Under the pieces are notes generated by a model, which was not told the DNA's origin, did no database searches, and was given only the letters and a program-made list of their open reading frames with translations. DNA of 40,996 bases, from assembly GCA_018712125.1 (NCBI GenBank), contig DVHM01000094.1:1-40996 (forward strand), in the 5' to 3' direction. This document shows, piece after piece, positions 7,788-17,360 of the stretch. The DNA is from Pullilachnospira_A gallistercoris. Its GTDB lineage: Bacteria; Bacillota; Clostridia; Lachnospirales; Lachnospiraceae. Positions within the stretch are counted from its first letter, which is position 1. Each line of letters begins with the position of its first letter. The position numbers and the translations under genes are program-made.

Positions 7788-9063
7788 GAGACATTTCCTC
7801 GTTTCGTTTTAATATGGCCGACTTGATATCCCTCAGATAAGAGAGAGAGCCGAAGGCGAGTATCACATCGCTCCCGCCGCGAAGGGCAAGGCCCGCCGCT
7901 TCACAGAAATCGGAGGCCGCCGTCACGTGATCGTGCCAGCGCTTCGCCGCCTTTGCCAGGCTCTTCGCGTCCAGCGCCCTCGGATTTTGGGGTGTCACCG
8001 TGATCACATCCTCTGCCAGAGGCAGCAATTCCCGGAGCATACCGTCGTAATCCTTGTCGGCAAGTACTCCTATTATATAGGTAATGCGCTGATTTGTAAA
8101 TTTCTTTTGTATAGTCCGCTTCAGCTGCAACGCCGCCGGCAGATTGTGAGCGCCGTCCAGATACACCTTCGGGCAGCTTAAGATCCGCTCCATCCGCCCC
8201 GGCCAGTAAGCCCTGTGAATCCCTTCCAACATGACCTCGTCAGAAATCGCGTATCCCTCGTCGCGCAAAAGGAGCAGCGTATGCAGGGCCAGGACACTGT
8301 TTTGGATCTGAAAGGTTCCCTCCAGCGCCGGCGAGAGCTCATAATCGCCACAGCGAATCCGCCCACCGGAAATCTCCGTGATTTCCCCGGGGTCCGCAAA
8401 TCGAATTTCCGCTCCCTTTTTTTTCGCGACATCGGTAAGCACGCTTCTCACCGCGGGATCCTGCCAGGTGGAAACCACCGGCCGCCCCTCCTTGATAATC
8501 CCGGCCTTCTGCGCCGCAATCTCCTCCAGCGTACTCCCCAGCATCTGCATGTGATCCATCCCCACGGAGGCGAACACGCAGCAGAGCGGCTTTTCGACGG
8601 CGTTGGTGGCATCCAGCGCGCCGCCCATTCCCGTCTCCGTGATAACCAGATCACAGTGTTGATCCAGAAAATAGAGATAAGCCAGCGCTGTATCCACCTC
8701 GAAAATCGTGGGCTGGGGGAATCCTTTTGCCCGAATATCCAGACATGCCCGACGGATCCGCTCGGCCTGACGCCAGTACTCCTCTCTGGAAATCCAGAGC
8801 CCGTCCACCGCGAACCGCTCCCGCTCATCAAACACTGCAGGCGATGTATAGACGCCCACCCGATAGCCGGCAAGGCTCAGCGCGCTCTGGAGGTAACTGC
8901 AGACCGAGCCCTTTCCGTTGGTTCCCGCCACATGGATGACGGAGAGTTTCTCCTGAGGATTGTCCAGCCGATCCAGAAGACGCCGGATGGAATCCAGCCC
9001 CGGGAGACTCCCCATGGCTTTCGCCTCCGCTATAAAATTTCTCAGTTCACTTGTCGGTTCCAC
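7780..9063 (-). CDS. folC: Folylpolyglutamate synthase / dihydrofolate synthase
   Basis: 427 residues if translation begins at the GTG at 9061-9063, directly after the parC stop codon. It ligates glutamate to dihydropteroate and/or lengthens the folate polyglutamate tail using ATP. The P-loop GTNGKGS lies at 47-53, and TETGMGGALDATN shows the Mur-ligase-type core. The GTG start is chosen because the stretch before the P-loop then has the usual length; the next ATG (residue 17) would cut the first helix. The ribosome binding site is weak, so translation may depend on ribosomes finishing parC. Confidence 0.95.
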   Translation of the reverse strand: MEPTSELRNFIAEAKAMGSLPGLDSIRRLLDRLDNPQEKLSVIHVAGTNGKGSVCSYLQSALSLAGYRVGVYTSPAVFDERERFAVDGLWISREEYWRQAERIRRACLDIRAKGFPQPTIFEVDTALAYLYFLDQHCDLVITETGMGGALDATNAVEKPLCCVFASVGMDHMQMLGSTLEEIAAQKAGIIKEGRPVVSTWQDPAVRSVLTDVAKKKGAEIRFADPGEITEISGGRIRCGDYELSPALEGTFQIQNSVLALHTLLLLRDEGYAISDEVMLEGIHRAYWPGRMERILSCPKVYLDGAHNLPAALQLKRTIQKKFTNQRITYIIGVLADKDYDGMLRELLPLAEDVITVTPQNPRALDAKSLAKAAKRWHDHVTAASDFCEAAGLALRGGSDVILAFGSLSYLRDIKSAILKRNEEMSHV

Positions 9064-11301
9064 TTATTTTTTCACACCTTTTGTATCCCGGTTTCCGATA
9101 TGAAGCCGGTTCAGATAGACGGTCTTTCCCTTGACGGTAACCGTTGGATTATCCCCTGGATGCAGCACATGAATCTCCTCCAGCAGATCGCCTGTCTCGA
9201 GGCGGATTCCCCGCACGCCGACAGCTCCTTTCTTCTTTTCCGGTATGGTGGCGGCATCGATGCGCAAAAAGACATTTCCAGCCGTCTGCATTACCAGGGT
9301 TTCCTCCTCCTCCAGAGGTGCCACAGTCAGAAGTTCATCTCCCTCCGCCAATTTCGTGGCTGCGGTTGTCCGTTTGCCTACGATGAATTCGCTTCCGGCC
9401 ACTACCTTCAGCATACCCGTCTTCGTTCCGAAGATCAGTTTCTTCTCCTTCAGGTTGCCAAGAGCCTCAATGTAAATCTCCCGCTCACTGCCGCTGTCAA
9501 AATTGCTGACATTATCCAAGGGCTGCCCTTTGTCCCGGAATTTGCCCTGGGGAAGATCCAGCACTTTTACCAGATGCATCTGTCCGGTATTGGTAAAGAT
9601 TGCCAGCTTGTCCGTATTCTTGCAGAAGATGATCCGCTTGCACTCGGACTCCGCCGCCTCCCGGTTCCGCTCAAAGACGGACATATCCACGCAGCGGCCA
9701 TAGGAGAACCGGTCGATCAGAACTGCCACATCCGTCTCCTCGATGGGTTTTTCCTCCACAACCGCCTGGGCCACGTTGTCCAGGGCGGTCCGGCGCTCCC
9801 GTCCGTACTCTTTCTGAATTTCCTTGAGCTCTCTGATGATAACCTTTGCCATCTCGCCCCGATCCTCGAGAATTCTGGAGTAGGTCTGAATGCGGTTCAT
9901 GGTCTCCTCGTACTCCTTGCGCAGCGCCTGAATCTCCAGACCGATCAGGCGGTACAGACGCATCTCCAGGATTGCCGTAGCCTGGCGCTCTGTAAAATGA
10001 AGCTGCGTGGCATCCTTTCTGGACTGTTCCGTCTTAAAGCGGATGTTTTCCGTGTTCCCGTTGACCAGGCAGTCCTTGGCCTCTTTGATATTTTTGCTTC
10101 CCCGCAGAATCTCGATGATCAGATCGATCACATCGCAGGCCTTGATCAGGCCCTCCTGAATCTCCTTCTTCTCCCGCTCCTTTTTCAACAGCGTCGTGTA
10201 TTTTCTGGTGGCCAGCTCATACTGAAAATTGACGTGATGGCGGATGATAGGCACCAGTCCCATGGTCTCCGGCCTGCCGTCCGCCACCGCCAGCATATTG
10301 ACGCCGAAGGTATCCTCCAGACGGGTCTTCTTGTAGAGCAGATTACAGAGATTCTTCGCGTTGGCGCCACGCTTCAGCTCGATCACAATGCGGATTCCCT
10401 CCTTGGAGGACTGGTTGGAGATATCCACAATGTCACTGGTCTTCTTTGTCTCCACCAGCGCGTACACGTCGTTTAAGAATTTTCCGATATTCGCGCCGAT
10501 CATGGTGTAGGGGATCTCAGTGATGACAATGTTTTCCCGACCGCCCTTCGCCTTCTCAATCTCCACCTTCCCCCGCAGTCTGATCTTTCCCGCGCCGGTG
10601 GAGTAGATGGCCAGAAGATCTTCCTGGTTCGTCACGATGCCTCCCGTGGGAAAATCCGGGCCCTTGATGTATTCCATCATCTGACGGGTGTTGATATCCG
10701 GATTTTTCATGTAGGCGATCACGCCGTCGATAACCTCCGACAGGTTGTGGGGAGGAATACTGGTAGCCATTCCCACCGCGATGCCTTCTGCCCCGTTGAC
10801 CAGCAGATTCGGTATCTTTGCCGGCAGCACCTCGGGCTCCTTCTCCGTCTCGTCAAAGTTCGGAACGAAATCCACCACATCCTTGTCCAGATCCGCCAGA
10901 TAGGCCTCCTGGGTAATCTTCTGCAGACGGGCCTCCGTATATCGCATGGCCGCCGCCCCGTCTCCCTCGATGGAGCCAAAGTTTCCGTGGCCTTCCACCA
11001 GCGGCAGCCCCTTCTTGAAATCCTGGGACATGACCACCAGAGCCTCGTAGATGGAACTGTCCCCGTGGGGATGATATTTACCCATGGTATCGCCCACGAT
11101 CCTGGCGGATTTTCGGAAGGGCCGGTCGTAGCGGATCCCCAGCTCGTACATATCGTAAAGGGTTCTCCGCTGTACCGGTTTCAGTCCGTCCCGCACGTCC
11201 GGCAATGCCCGGGCGATAATCACGCTCATGGCGTAATCGATATAGGATTTCTGCATGATCTCAGAATATTCCGTCTGAATCAGTTGTTCCTGCTGTGCCA
11301 T
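9064..11301 (-). CDS. parC: DNA topoisomerase IV subunit A (ParC; type IIA topoisomerase A subunit)
   Basis: 745 residues. This is the DNA-breaking subunit that works with the upstream ParE-like protein. The catalytic tyrosine is Y121 in AMRYTEAR. The quinolone-resistance region HPHGDSSIYEAL has the sensitive-type S82 and E86. The C-terminal beta-pinwheel domain is short, and I find no GyrA-box (QRRGGKG-like), which favours topoisomerase IV over gyrase; in Clostridia the naming is not settled without the dnaA-linked gyrase genes. It starts 51 bases after parE behind GGAGAGGAAA. It probably heads the transcript that continues into folC. Confidence 0.9.
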   Translation of the reverse strand: MAQQEQLIQTEYSEIMQKSYIDYAMSVIIARALPDVRDGLKPVQRRTLYDMYELGIRYDRPFRKSARIVGDTMGKYHPHGDSSIYEALVVMSQDFKKGLPLVEGHGNFGSIEGDGAAAMRYTEARLQKITQEAYLADLDKDVVDFVPNFDETEKEPEVLPAKIPNLLVNGAEGIAVGMATSIPPHNLSEVIDGVIAYMKNPDINTRQMMEYIKGPDFPTGGIVTNQEDLLAIYSTGAGKIRLRGKVEIEKAKGGRENIVITEIPYTMIGANIGKFLNDVYALVETKKTSDIVDISNQSSKEGIRIVIELKRGANAKNLCNLLYKKTRLEDTFGVNMLAVADGRPETMGLVPIIRHHVNFQYELATRKYTTLLKKEREKKEIQEGLIKACDVIDLIIEILRGSKNIKEAKDCLVNGNTENIRFKTEQSRKDATQLHFTERQATAILEMRLYRLIGLEIQALRKEYEETMNRIQTYSRILEDRGEMAKVIIRELKEIQKEYGRERRTALDNVAQAVVEEKPIEETDVAVLIDRFSYGRCVDMSVFERNREAAESECKRIIFCKNTDKLAIFTNTGQMHLVKVLDLPQGKFRDKGQPLDNVSNFDSGSEREIYIEALGNLKEKKLIFGTKTGMLKVVAGSEFIVGKRTTAATKLAEGDELLTVAPLEEEETLVMQTAGNVFLRIDAATIPEKKKGAVGVRGIRLETGDLLEEIHVLHPGDNPTVTVKGKTVYLNRLHIGNRDTKGVKK

Positions 11302-11351
11302 TTTCCTCTCCTTCTCTTATCCCGCAATCGGATCCGTCCGATCCGCTTCTG

Positions 11352-13274
11352 TCAAATATCCAGCTCCGCGTCTCTGGCGTGGCGATAGATAAAATCTCTT
11401 CTGGGCGCCACGTCGTTTCCCATGAGCATCTCCGTCACGTCGGAAGCCATGCGGCCGTCCTCGATCTCCACCTTCCGCAGCACTCTGTGTTCCGGGTCCA
11501 GGGTGGTCTCCCAGAGCTGCTGGGCGTCCATCTCGCCGAGGCCTTTATAGCGCTGCAGCGTAAAGGGCCCTTTGTGGCGCTTTCTATACTTCTCCAGGGC
11601 CGCGTCATCGTAGAGATATTCCTCCTTTCCCTTGGAGGGAATCGCCTTGTACAGTGGCGGCATGGCGATGTAGACATGCCCCTGATAGATCAGTTCCGGC
11701 ATGAACCGGTAAAACAGCGTCAGCAACAGTGTGGAGATGTGGGCGCCGTCCACGTCCGCATCGGCCATGATGATAATCTTGTCATAACGCAGTTTATCAA
11801 TGTCAAAATCGTTTCCGTATCCTTCCGAGAAACCGCAGCCGAAGGCGTTGATCATGGTCTTGATCTCCGCGTTTGCCAGCACTTTATCGATGCTGGCCTT
11901 CTCCACGTTCAAAATCTTTCCCCGGATGGGAAGGATCGCCTGATACATACGGTTTCTGGCTGTTTTTGCGGAACCCCCGGCAGAATCTCCCTCCACGATG
12001 AAAATCTCACACTTGGAGGGATCCCGGCTCTCGCAGTTTGCCAGCTTTCCGTTGCTGTCAAAGGAAAACTTCTGCTTGGTCAGAAGGTTCGTCTTTGCCC
12101 GCTCCTCGGTCTTTCGGATTTTCGCCGCTTTCTCCGCACAGGAGATAACAGTCTTTAAGGTCTCCAGATTCCGGTCGAAATACAGCTGAATCTCATCGCC
12201 GGTCACTTTTCCCACCGCCTTGGCCGCATCCTGATTGTCCAGTTTCGTCTTGGTCTGTCCCTCAAAGCGGGGATCCGGATGCTTCACAGAGATAACCGCC
12301 GTCATGCCGCTGCGGATGTCGGTTCCGGTAAAATTCGGATCCTTCTCCTTCAGGATTCCCAGCTCCCGGGCATAGTTGTTGATGACCGTGGTAAAGGTGG
12401 TCTTGAACCCCGTAATGTGGGTTCCGCCCTCGGCGTTGTAGATGTTGTTGCAGAAACCGAGAATATTCTCATGGAACTCGTTGCAGTACTGGAAAGCGGC
12501 CTCCACGGCAATGCCGTCGGATTCCCCCTGAAAATAGATCACATCGTGAAGGGTCTCGGCGTTCTTGTTGATATCCCGCACGAATCCCATAATTCCCTCG
12601 GGTTCATGGAATTCCACATGCTCCGGCTCCGCTCCCCGCTGGTCTTCATAGATAATGGTAAGCTTCGGGTTCAGATAAGCGGTCTCATGCAGACGGCTTT
12701 TGATGTCGTCCCCCTTGAATCTGGTTACCTCGAAAATTTCCGGATCCGGCAGGAAACGGATTTTCGTGCCCCGCTTTTTCGTCTTGCCGATCTTCGGCAG
12801 CAGTCCGTCTTCGAGTTTTTCCACAGGTTTGCCCCGCTCATAGCGGTCGTGATGAATATAGCCGTCCCGGTAAATTTCCACGTCCAGCCACTCCGAGAGC
12901 GCGTTTACCACCGAAGAACCCACACCGTGAAGACCGCCGCTGGTCTTGTAGACAGAATTGTCAAACTTTCCACCCGCATGGAGCGTGGAGAAGACCAGGC
13001 GCGCCGCGGAGATACCCTTCTCGTGCATCCCCACGGGAATTCCCCGTCCGTTGTCCTCCACCGTGGCCGAACCGTCCGCCTCCAGAGTCACATAAATGGT
13101 ATCGCATTCCCCCGCCAGATGCTCGTCCACGGAATTGTCCACGATCTCGTAGACCAGATGGTTGAGCCCTTTTCTGGAGACGCTGCCGATGTACATGCCC
13201 GGACGTTTCCGGACGGCCTCCAGCCCCTCCAGGACAGAAATACTGCTCTCGTCATACACATTCTTTTTTGCCAT
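11352..13274 (-). CDS. parE: DNA topoisomerase IV subunit B (ParE; type IIA topoisomerase B subunit)
   Basis: 640 residues from the ATG at 13272-13274, which has AGGCAGG before it. A possible start 66 bases earlier has no ribosome binding site and is rejected. The N-terminal GHKL ATPase is clear (VLEGLEAVRKRPGMYIG at 14-30; EIVDNSVDEH; VEDNGRGIP at 72-80; LHGVGSSVVNALS), followed by the transducer domain and TOPRIM (VEGDSAGGSA; MADADVDGAHI). It powers strand passage by ATP hydrolysis together with the next gene. GyrB and ParE are hard to separate by eye; the ParC-like partner supports ParE. Confidence 0.9.
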   Translation of the reverse strand: MAKKNVYDESSISVLEGLEAVRKRPGMYIGSVSRKGLNHLVYEIVDNSVDEHLAGECDTIYVTLEADGSATVEDNGRGIPVGMHEKGISAARLVFSTLHAGGKFDNSVYKTSGGLHGVGSSVVNALSEWLDVEIYRDGYIHHDRYERGKPVEKLEDGLLPKIGKTKKRGTKIRFLPDPEIFEVTRFKGDDIKSRLHETAYLNPKLTIIYEDQRGAEPEHVEFHEPEGIMGFVRDINKNAETLHDVIYFQGESDGIAVEAAFQYCNEFHENILGFCNNIYNAEGGTHITGFKTTFTTVINNYARELGILKEKDPNFTGTDIRSGMTAVISVKHPDPRFEGQTKTKLDNQDAAKAVGKVTGDEIQLYFDRNLETLKTVISCAEKAAKIRKTEERAKTNLLTKQKFSFDSNGKLANCESRDPSKCEIFIVEGDSAGGSAKTARNRMYQAILPIRGKILNVEKASIDKVLANAEIKTMINAFGCGFSEGYGNDFDIDKLRYDKIIIMADADVDGAHISTLLLTLFYRFMPELIYQGHVYIAMPPLYKAIPSKGKEEYLYDDAALEKYRKRHKGPFTLQRYKGLGEMDAQQLWETTLDPEHRVLRKVEIEDGRMASDVTEMLMGNDVAPRRDFIYRHARDAELDI

Positions 13275-13347
13275 GAATAAACCTGCCTTTTCTATATCTT
13301 TCCGCGGACGATGCGCACATTTCTCCAAAGTCCGCCTCAAAAGAATA

Positions 13348-13367
13348 CGCCCAACATACGTTGAGCG
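13348..13367 (-). terminator. Possible weak hairpin between the PRTase-like gene and parE
   Basis: Arms CGCCCAAC (13348-13355) and GTTGAGCG (13360-13367) can form an eight-pair stem with one G-U pair. On the minus strand it is followed only by TATTCTTTTG, so termination would be partial. Another inverted repeat (GCGGAC at 13304-13309, GTCCGC at 13330-13335) lies in the parE leader. Confidence 0.3.
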
Positions 13368-13414
13368 CAGTCATCTCATCTCCTCTGCCGTTCCGTCAGC
13401 GCGGATTGACGTAC

Positions 13415-14071
13415 CTACAACAGCGAGTACCCGAAACCGTTCACAATCGCCTCGAGCGGTTTCCCTTTTTTGCAATAGGGACACTCATAGGGCGCGTAAG
13501 CCTGATAGCCCGGCAGATCCTCCTGGGTAAAAACCGAAAAGACCTGCTTTCCGCCCACCTGACTCTTCGTTGAGAAAATCGCTGTGACTCCCTCCACAAT
13601 TCCACCGTAATACTCGATACACTCCAGACTCCTGCGGGCCGTCTCGCCGGTAGTAATGCTGGCCATCAGAAGCAGTACATGTTTTCCTGCCACCGCCGGG
13701 CGGGTGTTCTCCCGAAACAGGAACTGATTGGCACTGTTTGTCTCCGGGGAGACCACATAGATCGTCTCATGCATATTGGCGATGGAAATGTGATTTTTTT
13801 CCAGTTCCTCCGCCAGAAAAGCGCCGATTACCTCCGTCCCATCCATGCAGACGATCGTGTCCACCATGTCTATACGGTGCATGGATGCGCTCTGGAGAAA
13901 TCTTGCCACCTCCCGCGCTTCCCTGCTGCGGGACTTGAGACTGGTCATATCAATGTAATAATTGATATGCGACTGACTGGTGGCAAAATGCCCTGGCACC
14001 GCGTGAAGCACAATGCTGTTGTCCTGCCTGGCATTGAATCTGGTTAATCGGTCTCTGATATTCTCTCCCAT
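13415..14071 (-). CDS. Phosphoribosyltransferase-like protein with degenerate PRPP loop
   Basis: 218 residues, starting behind GGGAGGTTTTTT. The layout resembles a type I (orotate-type) phosphoribosyltransferase: a Rossmann-like core with VCMDGTEVIGAFLAEEL at 74-90 and a loop HVLLLMASITTGET at 131-144. The PRPP-binding loop normally has two acidic residues before the TTG; here they are Met-Ala-Ser. A CPYC motif at 197-200 near the C terminus could bind a metal or form a disulfide. It follows dut by 38 bases and precedes parE. Such genes are often labelled orotate phosphoribosyltransferase, but loss of the acidic pair argues against normal catalysis; a regulatory or binding role is possible. 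Confidence 0.75.
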   Translation of the reverse strand: MGENIRDRLTRFNARQDNSIVLHAVPGHFATSQSHINYYIDMTSLKSRSREAREVARFLQSASMHRIDMVDTIVCMDGTEVIGAFLAEELEKNHISIANMHETIYVVSPETNSANQFLFRENTRPAVAGKHVLLLMASITTGETARRSLECIEYYGGIVEGVTAIFSTKSQVGGKQVFSVFTQEDLPGYQAYAPYECPYCKKGKPLEAIVNGFGYSLL

Positions 14072-14109
14072 AAAAAACCTCCCTCATACAAATCTGTTAT
14101 TCCGCCTGT

Positions 14110-14544
14110 CTATCTGCCGGTAGAGCCGAAACCGCCCGCGCCACGGCCGGTCTCATCCAGCGAATCCGTCTCCTGAAAGGTAACCTCCAGATAGGGAATT
14201 ACCACAAGCTGCGCAATCTTCTCCTGAGGAAGCACGCTGCGCACTTCCTCCCCGTCATTGTGCAGCGCCACCTTGACCGGTCCCCGGTAATCGGAGTCCA
14301 CCACACCGGTACAGTTTGCCGGGCGCAGTCCCTCCTTGGCGGAAAGGCCGCTTCTTGCAAATATACCGCCGAAATATCCCGCGGGGATCGCCATCGCCAC
14401 CCCGGTACTGATCATCGCCGTCGTGTGGGGCAAAATATCCACCGGCTCCGGGATATCCGCGAACAGATCGTATCCGGCTGCCTCGTCACTTCCCCGGGAA
14501 GGGATTTTTGCCGTCTCACTCAGCTTTCTGATTTTGATTTCCAT
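14110..14544 (-). CDS. dut: dUTP diphosphatase (dUTPase)
   Basis: 144 residues, the trimeric dUTPase size. It hydrolyses dUTP to dUMP and pyrophosphate, keeping uracil out of DNA and supplying dUMP for thymidylate. Motifs: AGYDLFAD (23-30), ARSGLSAKEG (63-72), GVVDSDYRG (80-88, with catalytic D83) and the P-loop-like C-terminal RGAGGFGSTG (134-143). The ribosome binding site is GGAAGGAGCGTTT. It lies 29 bases after nrdG, so dNTP synthesis and dUTP clearance are probably expressed together. Confidence 0.98.
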   Translation of the reverse strand: MEIKIRKLSETAKIPSRGSDEAAGYDLFADIPEPVDILPHTTAMISTGVAMAIPAGYFGGIFARSGLSAKEGLRPANCTGVVDSDYRGPVKVALHNDGEEVRSVLPQEKIAQLVVIPYLEVTFQETDSLDETGRGAGGFGSTGR

Positions 14545-14573
14545 AAACGCTCCTTCCAGTCACTTTCAACACG

Positions 14574-15065
14574 TCACTCGCAGTGCAGCACCACCGTGCC
14601 GCTCCTTCGCGTCGCAGGCACATCAATGACCCGCTGATTGCCGCTTCCCCGCCAGCAGAGCTGACTGTCCTTCTGCTTTGCCACGAACTCGCCGTCCACC
14701 AGCACATCTACATACTCCATGACTTCCAGGTCTTTGATCTCCTCGTAAGTATAGCCGGTGTAGAGCCAGATCGTCTTTCCAGGAAAACGCTCCCGGATCT
14801 CTCCCGCCAGCTCCGTCACGTCCATCCGATTGCCAAAGTACAGCGGATCCCCTCCGCTGAAGGTAATGCCGGAAATGTAATCCCTGTCGAGAGCCTCGAA
14901 CAGCTCCGCCTTCGCCTCCTCATCAAAAGGGAGACCGCCGTTGGGATCCCAGGTTACCGGATTGTGACAGTCCCTGCAGCAGTGATCGCAGCCGGATACC
15001 CAAAGCACTACCCGAAGGCCGTCGCCGTTGAGCATATCGTCCTTTGTTATATTATGATATCGCAT
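14574..15065 (-). CDS. nrdG: Anaerobic ribonucleotide reductase activating protein
   Basis: 163 residues. A radical SAM enzyme whose [4Fe-4S] cluster cleaves S-adenosylmethionine and installs the glycyl radical on NrdD. The cluster ligands C26, C30 and C33 form the C-x3-C-x2-C motif in GCDHCCRDCHN, and FSGGDPL follows as the SAM-contact region. The ribosome binding site is AAGGAAGACAG. The gene lies 113 bases downstream of nrdD; the gap holds no gene or clear hairpin. Confidence 0.97.
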   Translation of the reverse strand: MRYHNITKDDMLNGDGLRVVLWVSGCDHCCRDCHNPVTWDPNGGLPFDEEAKAELFEALDRDYISGITFSGGDPLYFGNRMDVTELAGEIRERFPGKTIWLYTGYTYEEIKDLEVMEYVDVLVDGEFVAKQKDSQLCWRGSGNQRVIDVPATRRSGTVVLHCE

Positions 15066-15178
15066 CTGTCTTCCTTTTCATAGTGTTTTTTCATCTGGCG
15101 CGCCCTCCCGCCCCTCATGCGCACTCGTCGCGCAAAAGCGCTCCAGTCTCACGTTGGGCGCGACAGGCAACCCGTTGT

Positions 15179-17299
15179 TTACATACTTTTTCTCTCTGCG
15201 ATCTCCGCCATCTTGGCGTCGTTGAGGCGCGTGTCTCCCTTTACCCTGGAGTAGGAAAGATAGCCGTTCATACGGTCGATCTTGGTCAGGTTCCGGCTGC
15301 CGCAAACCGGACAGACATCCATATCCAGCTCCTCGTGTCCACAGTCGTCACAGTAAGCGAGGGAAAGGTTTACCCCCTCGTAAAATCCCATATCCATAGC
15401 TCTGCGCACAAGGGTCTTTACCGCTTCCCTGTTGTAACTGATAGGATATTTTACATACTGGATCTTGCCGCCGTTGGAGAGTTCCCAGAACCGGTATTCC
15501 AGATCCTGTTTCTGAATCGGCGTGATATCCTCCGTCACATGGCAGTGGAAACCATTGCTGACGTACTCCCGGTCGGAGACATTCTCCACAATGCCGTACT
15601 TCTTTCGGAACTGCTTTACCTGCAGGCCGCAGAGATTCTCTGCCGGTGTGGCGTAGATCGCGTATAGGTGTCCGTCCTCCTTCTTGAACTCTTCAATCTT
15701 CTGATTGATATGTTCCAGAACCTCCAGAGCGAACTGGCCATCCTCCACGAGAGATTTTCCGTTGTAGAGACGTTGGAGCTCATTGAACGCCGTGATGCCG
15801 AAGGACGCCGTGGACGTCTTTAAAATCGGTTTGATCTTCTCATTGTATTTCAGATGACCGCCGTAAAAACCACCCTCGCAGTAGGCCAGCGGGTTCGTGG
15901 AAGCACGCATCTCTCCCAGGTAGGCGTAAGTGCGGATATGCAGTTTGCGGATCAGTTCCAGATAGTAATCCAGCACCTCATAGAAGTCTCTGCTCTCCTG
16001 ACGGGATTTCGCGAGAATCATGGGCAGATGCAGGCTGACAACGCCGATATTGAAACGGCCCACAAAGACCGGTCTGTCCGCATCGTCCGCCGGATACATG
16101 CCGCCCCTCTCGTACCAGGGCGACAAAAACGCCCGACAGCCCATGGGGCTGATAATCTCTCCGTACTTCTTGTACATGCTGGCGATATATCCCTTTCCGG
16201 TCAGACTGAGCCAGTCCGGATACATGGTTTTTCTGGAGCACTCGATACCAGCCTCAAAGACATCTTCCAGCTCTTTGCCCGGTCCGTGGAGATTTTCGTC
16301 ATAGAGGAATACCACTTTGGGGAAGAGCACCGGCTTCTTATGCCCCGCCTTGCCCTGGCCGTTCATCCGGACGCGGAGCATGCAGATAGAAGCCATCTTC
16401 GCAAACCGGGTGCGCCCGGTTCCGATGGTAACTGTGATAAAGGGATAGTCCCCGCGGCTGCTGGCAACGGTGTTGAACTTGTACTCCCACCCCTGGAAGC
16501 CCTGTTCAAAATCCCGCTCCACATCCCTGTAAGCGACTTCCTCCGCCTTCTCTCTTGTCAGGCCCAGGCTCATATACTTGTCCATATATTTCGCGTAGGA
16601 TTTCTCCGCGTATTTGTCCAGAATCAGATCGGCACTGGGCACGGTAAACCCACCGTACTGCTGACTTGCCGCCGAGAGGACAATGTCGCCGATCACGTCG
16701 AAAGCGACGTCCAGCGTCTTGGGTTCATTGTACCAGATATTTCCCATCTCGAAGCCGCCTTCCAGCACCTCTTTCACGTTAAACAGGCAGCAGTTCATGG
16801 TGTCTCTTCTGGCAGACATGTCGTGAATATAGAGATAGCCGTCCCGGATCGCCTGGATTTCCTCCGTGGTAAGGAAGAATTTCTTGTAAAGTTCCCGATT
16901 GAACTCATTGAAAATCAGACTCCGCTTGGTGGATACCAGAGCACTGTCCGTGTTGGCGTTCTCCTTGTCCCCGATGTACATGATGGACTGACTCTTGGTG
17001 TACACTTCATCCAGCATCTGGACAAAATCCTGTTTGTAGTTCCGGTAGTCCCGATAGCTCTTGGCGACGGTGGGGTTCACTCTCTCCAGCGCCCCCTCCA
17101 CGATATTGTGCATCTGGGCGATGGCCACCTTCTCTATGCCAAGCTCCGCCACCCGTTCTTCCACGAACTGGCAGATGAAGCGCTCCTCTTCCTCCGTAAA
17201 CGTGATGAGAACACGGTTCGCGGATTTGTTGACCGCGTCCACCACCTTCTGCACGTTGAAATCTTCCAGCGTCCCGTCTTTCTTGATAACCTGAACCAT
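15179..17299 (-). CDS. nrdD: Anaerobic ribonucleoside-triphosphate reductase
   Basis: 706 residues from the ATG at 17297-17299, which follows AAAGGAAGGGACGG and gives the usual start MVQVIKKDGTLEDFNV; an earlier in-frame ATG 36 bases upstream lacks a ribosome binding site. The oxygen-sensitive glycyl-radical enzyme reduces NTPs to dNTPs. An N-terminal ATP-cone (about 1-95) provides allosteric control. A C-terminal zinc ribbon (CDDCGH, CPVCG) precedes the glycyl-radical segment RMNGYLSY. It heads the nrdD-nrdG-dut unit behind its own promoter and palindrome, pointing to strict anaerobic growth. Confidence 0.98.
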   Translation of the reverse strand: MVQVIKKDGTLEDFNVQKVVDAVNKSANRVLITFTEEEERFICQFVEERVAELGIEKVAIAQMHNIVEGALERVNPTVAKSYRDYRNYKQDFVQMLDEVYTKSQSIMYIGDKENANTDSALVSTKRSLIFNEFNRELYKKFFLTTEEIQAIRDGYLYIHDMSARRDTMNCCLFNVKEVLEGGFEMGNIWYNEPKTLDVAFDVIGDIVLSAASQQYGGFTVPSADLILDKYAEKSYAKYMDKYMSLGLTREKAEEVAYRDVERDFEQGFQGWEYKFNTVASSRGDYPFITVTIGTGRTRFAKMASICMLRVRMNGQGKAGHKKPVLFPKVVFLYDENLHGPGKELEDVFEAGIECSRKTMYPDWLSLTGKGYIASMYKKYGEIISPMGCRAFLSPWYERGGMYPADDADRPVFVGRFNIGVVSLHLPMILAKSRQESRDFYEVLDYYLELIRKLHIRTYAYLGEMRASTNPLAYCEGGFYGGHLKYNEKIKPILKTSTASFGITAFNELQRLYNGKSLVEDGQFALEVLEHINQKIEEFKKEDGHLYAIYATPAENLCGLQVKQFRKKYGIVENVSDREYVSNGFHCHVTEDITPIQKQDLEYRFWELSNGGKIQYVKYPISYNREAVKTLVRRAMDMGFYEGVNLSLAYCDDCGHEELDMDVCPVCGSRNLTKIDRMNGYLSYSRVKGDTRLNDAKMAEIAERKSM

Positions 17300-17360
17300 C
17301 CGTCCCTTCCTTTCTTCCTCTTGTTCTATGTCCATATGTTGGCATTTTGCAGATTCATTC

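Noticed and set aside
8215..10476. A 753-codon plus-strand open frame
   Set aside because: It is antisense to folC and parC and crosses their boundary. It has no ribosome binding site or family likeness and arises from GC-biased codon positions of the real genes.
9064..13274. Naming the topoisomerase pair gyrB/gyrA
   Set aside because: The A subunit lacks an evident GyrA-box and has a short C-terminal domain, and the genes are not beside dnaA/recF; parE/parC fits better, though not with certainty.
13275..13340. N-terminal extension of ParE by 22 residues
   Set aside because: No ribosome binding site before the upstream ATG; the start at 13274 gives the normal GyrB/ParE N terminus behind AGGCAGG.
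15078..15178. Possible small gene or regulatory RNA between nrdD and nrdG
   Set aside because: Only very short stems (GCGC/GCGC) and tiny frames without good start signals are present; nothing beyond a spacer is supported.
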